The position numbers and the translations under genes were made by a program. The notes under the pieces are model-generated. The model was not told where the DNA came from and made no database searches. It worked only from the letters and a program-made list of their open reading frames with translations. From the NCBI GenBank assembly GCA_001799195.1, contig MGSU01000005.1:1-22532 (forward strand): 22,532 nucleotides of DNA, given 5' to 3'. Position 1 is the stretch's first letter; each line of letters opens with the position of its first letter. The DNA comes from Deltaproteobacteria bacterium RIFOXYA12_FULL_61_11. GTDB lineage: Bacteria > Bdellovibrionota_F > JAHFAK01 > YA12-FULL-61-11. This document shows positions 21,433-22,532 of the stretch, piece by piece.

Positions 21433-22484
21433 CGGCCGGCCGTCCCGACCTTTCCCAGCATGGCCAGCAAGGCTGGTTCGAAGGGAGCGCGGGCAACCCC
21501 GCGTTCGGTGATGATACCTGCGATCAGCTCCGAAGGGGTGACGTCGAAGGCGGGGTTGAAGACCTCTACCTCGGCCGGAGCGGTGCGTTCCCCGCGGAAG
21601 CCGCGGACTTCGTCCGGGTGGCGGTACTCGATCGGGATATCGGCGCCCGTCGAGGTCGCGGGGTCGACGGTGGACAGGGGGGCAGCGACGTAGAAGGGAA
21701 GGTGGTGATACTTGGCCAGGACCGCCAAACCGTAGGTGCCGATTTTATTGGCCGCATCTCCGTTGATGGCGACGCGATCCGCCCCGACCACGATCAGCCG
21801 TACCAACCCTCTGGCCATCACGGTGGCGGCCATGCCGTCGGTGATGAGGGTCACCGGGATGCCCTCGCGGTGGAGTTCCCAGGAGGTCAGGCGGGCTCCC
21901 TGGAGGAAGGGCCGGGTCTCGGGCGCGAAGACCCGGAGGCGTTTGCCGGCTTCTACGGCCGCGCGGATCACCCCCAGGGCAGTGCCGTATTCGGACACGG
22001 CCAGGCTGCCGGCGTTGCAGATGGTCATCACCCCGTCGCCGTCGTCGATCAAGGCTCCGCCGTGCCTACCAAGCGCCCGGTTGATCGCCACGTCCTCGTT
22101 ATAGACGGCTTGCGCTTCGTCGACCAGGGCTCGGGTGAGCGCTTCCACGGAGTCGCCGCGCTCGGCAACCGCTGCCATGCGCCGCAGAGCCCAGGCGAGG
22201 TTCACGGCGGTCGGTCTCGTGGCCAAGAGACCCCGACCGGCCTCGTCGAGTTCGGCGCGCAAGGCGGGCAGGGTGGTCGCGCGGGAGCTGACCGCTGCCA
22301 GGGCAATGCCCATGGCCGCGGCAATACCGATGGCGGGAGCGCCCCGGATGACCATGGTCTCGATGGAATGGGCCACCTCTTGCCAGGTGTCGTGGCGGAG
22401 GTAGAGTTCCTCGGTCGGCAAACGGCGCTGGTCGATCATGCTGACGTGATCCCCGGCCCAACGGATGGTGTAGTAACTGCTCAT
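21429..22484 (-). CDS. mtnA: S-methyl-5-thioribose-1-phosphate isomerase
   Basis: A 351-residue MtnA, close to the family's usual length of about 345-355. It converts methylthioribose-1-phosphate to methylthioribulose-1-phosphate in methionine salvage, in the cytoplasm. Signatures are MVIRGAPAIGIAAA (residues 44-57), the catalytic Cys156 in MTICNAG, and the catalytic Asp236 in VVGADRVAINGDAANKIGTY. The C-terminal FNPAFDVTPSELIAGIITERG is also typical. It belongs to the eIF2B-like fold, and the Cys/Asp pair separates it from the related eIF2B regulatory proteins. Its ATG overlaps the stop of the partial gene before it, and its stop overlaps the next start. No other mtn gene is in the window. 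Confidence 0.95.
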   Translation of the reverse strand: MSSYYTIRWAGDHVSMIDQRRLPTEELYLRHDTWQEVAHSIETMVIRGAPAIGIAAAMGIALAAVSSRATTLPALRAELDEAGRGLLATRPTAVNLAWALRRMAAVAERGDSVEALTRALVDEAQAVYNEDVAINRALGRHGGALIDDGDGVMTICNAGSLAVSEYGTALGVIRAAVEAGKRLRVFAPETRPFLQGARLTSWELHREGIPVTLITDGMAATVMARGLVRLIVVGADRVAINGDAANKIGTYGLAVLAKYHHLPFYVAAPLSTVDPATSTGADIPIEYRHPDEVRGFRGERTAPAEVEVFNPAFDVTPSELIAGIITERGVARAPFEPALLAMLGKVGTAGR

Positions 22485-22532
22485 GCTTCGTGCTCCAGAA
22501 AGTGTTCCAGTTCGTGCTTGATCTGGCGGGGA
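22481..22532 (-). CDS. C-terminal end of an unidentified gene (partial)
   Basis: Only 16 codons are visible, reading PRQIKHELEHFLEHEA and a TGA that overlaps the mtnA ATG by 4 bp. The overlap matches the pattern of the rest of the operon, which is the main reason to accept it. The sequence looks like the amphipathic end of a helix. The product cannot be identified. Confidence 0.5.
   Translation of the reverse strand, partial: PRQIKHELEHFLEHEA

Noticed and set aside
1-22532. tRNA, rRNA or known riboswitch
   Set aside because: I saw no cloverleaf with a TTCGA arm, no rRNA sequence and no recognisable SAM or cobalamin riboswitch; the metH leader is outside the window.

Overview
The window is high-G+C DNA (mostly low to high 60s percent by eye) from a Gram-negative bacterium. 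Six predicted lipoproteins, a LemA/TPM operon, endonuclease-type MutL and B12-dependent MetH fit an uncultured Deltaproteobacteria/Myxococcota-like lineage. That placement is an inference, since no rRNA or other decisive marker is present.

Layout. (1) 1-2359: the 3' end of metH (AdoMet-dependent reactivation end) overlaps metF by 4 bp, so the last two steps of methionine synthesis are translationally coupled. The first 86 bp duplicate the next 86 bp and look like a contig-edge artefact. (2) 2468-4921: a lipoprotein with a collagen-like stalk and a beta-helix domain. (3) 4942-7092, minus strand: lemA and two TPM-domain proteins in one envelope operon. (4) 7162-8491, minus strand: a small cysteine-rich zinc-binding protein and an RsmH-type rRNA methyltransferase outside the usual cell-division cluster. 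(5) 8718-10207: two convergent lipoproteins of unknown function. (6) 10374-11885, minus strand: a lone radical SAM protein with a SPASM-like C-terminus. (7) 11886-12976: a structured intergenic region with a 136-bp inverted-repeat element, then a small acidic lipoprotein with an internal repeat. (8) 13172-15291: the most unusual part. A REP-associated Y1 transposase (RAYT) gene carries REP-like hairpins in frame in its C-terminal part. Its 3' end and flank recur about 1.1 kb downstream as a remnant of a second RAYT gene. Four copies of an AAGCCG-AGTC-CGGCTT hairpin lie in and around the duplication, and a 44% G+C gene for a membrane-anchored OB-fold protein sits in the middle. (9) 15292-15951, minus strand: a MotA/TolQ-like membrane protein whose 3' end abuts the last REP. 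(10) 16117-18463: a second beta-helix lipoprotein and a secreted staphylococcal-nuclease-like protein. (11) 18470-22532, minus strand: a tight operon of a gene cut by the window edge, mtnA, a small winged-helix-like gene, mutL and an EamA transporter, joined by successive 4-bp stop/start overlaps.

Functionally, the core genes concern methionine/SAM metabolism (metH, metF, mtnA), a SAM-using rRNA methyltransferase, mismatch repair, and an envelope rich in lipoproteins. The accessory signal is concentrated at about 12-15.3 kb, where the REP/RAYT locus and its possible passenger gene are the best candidate for something not yet described.
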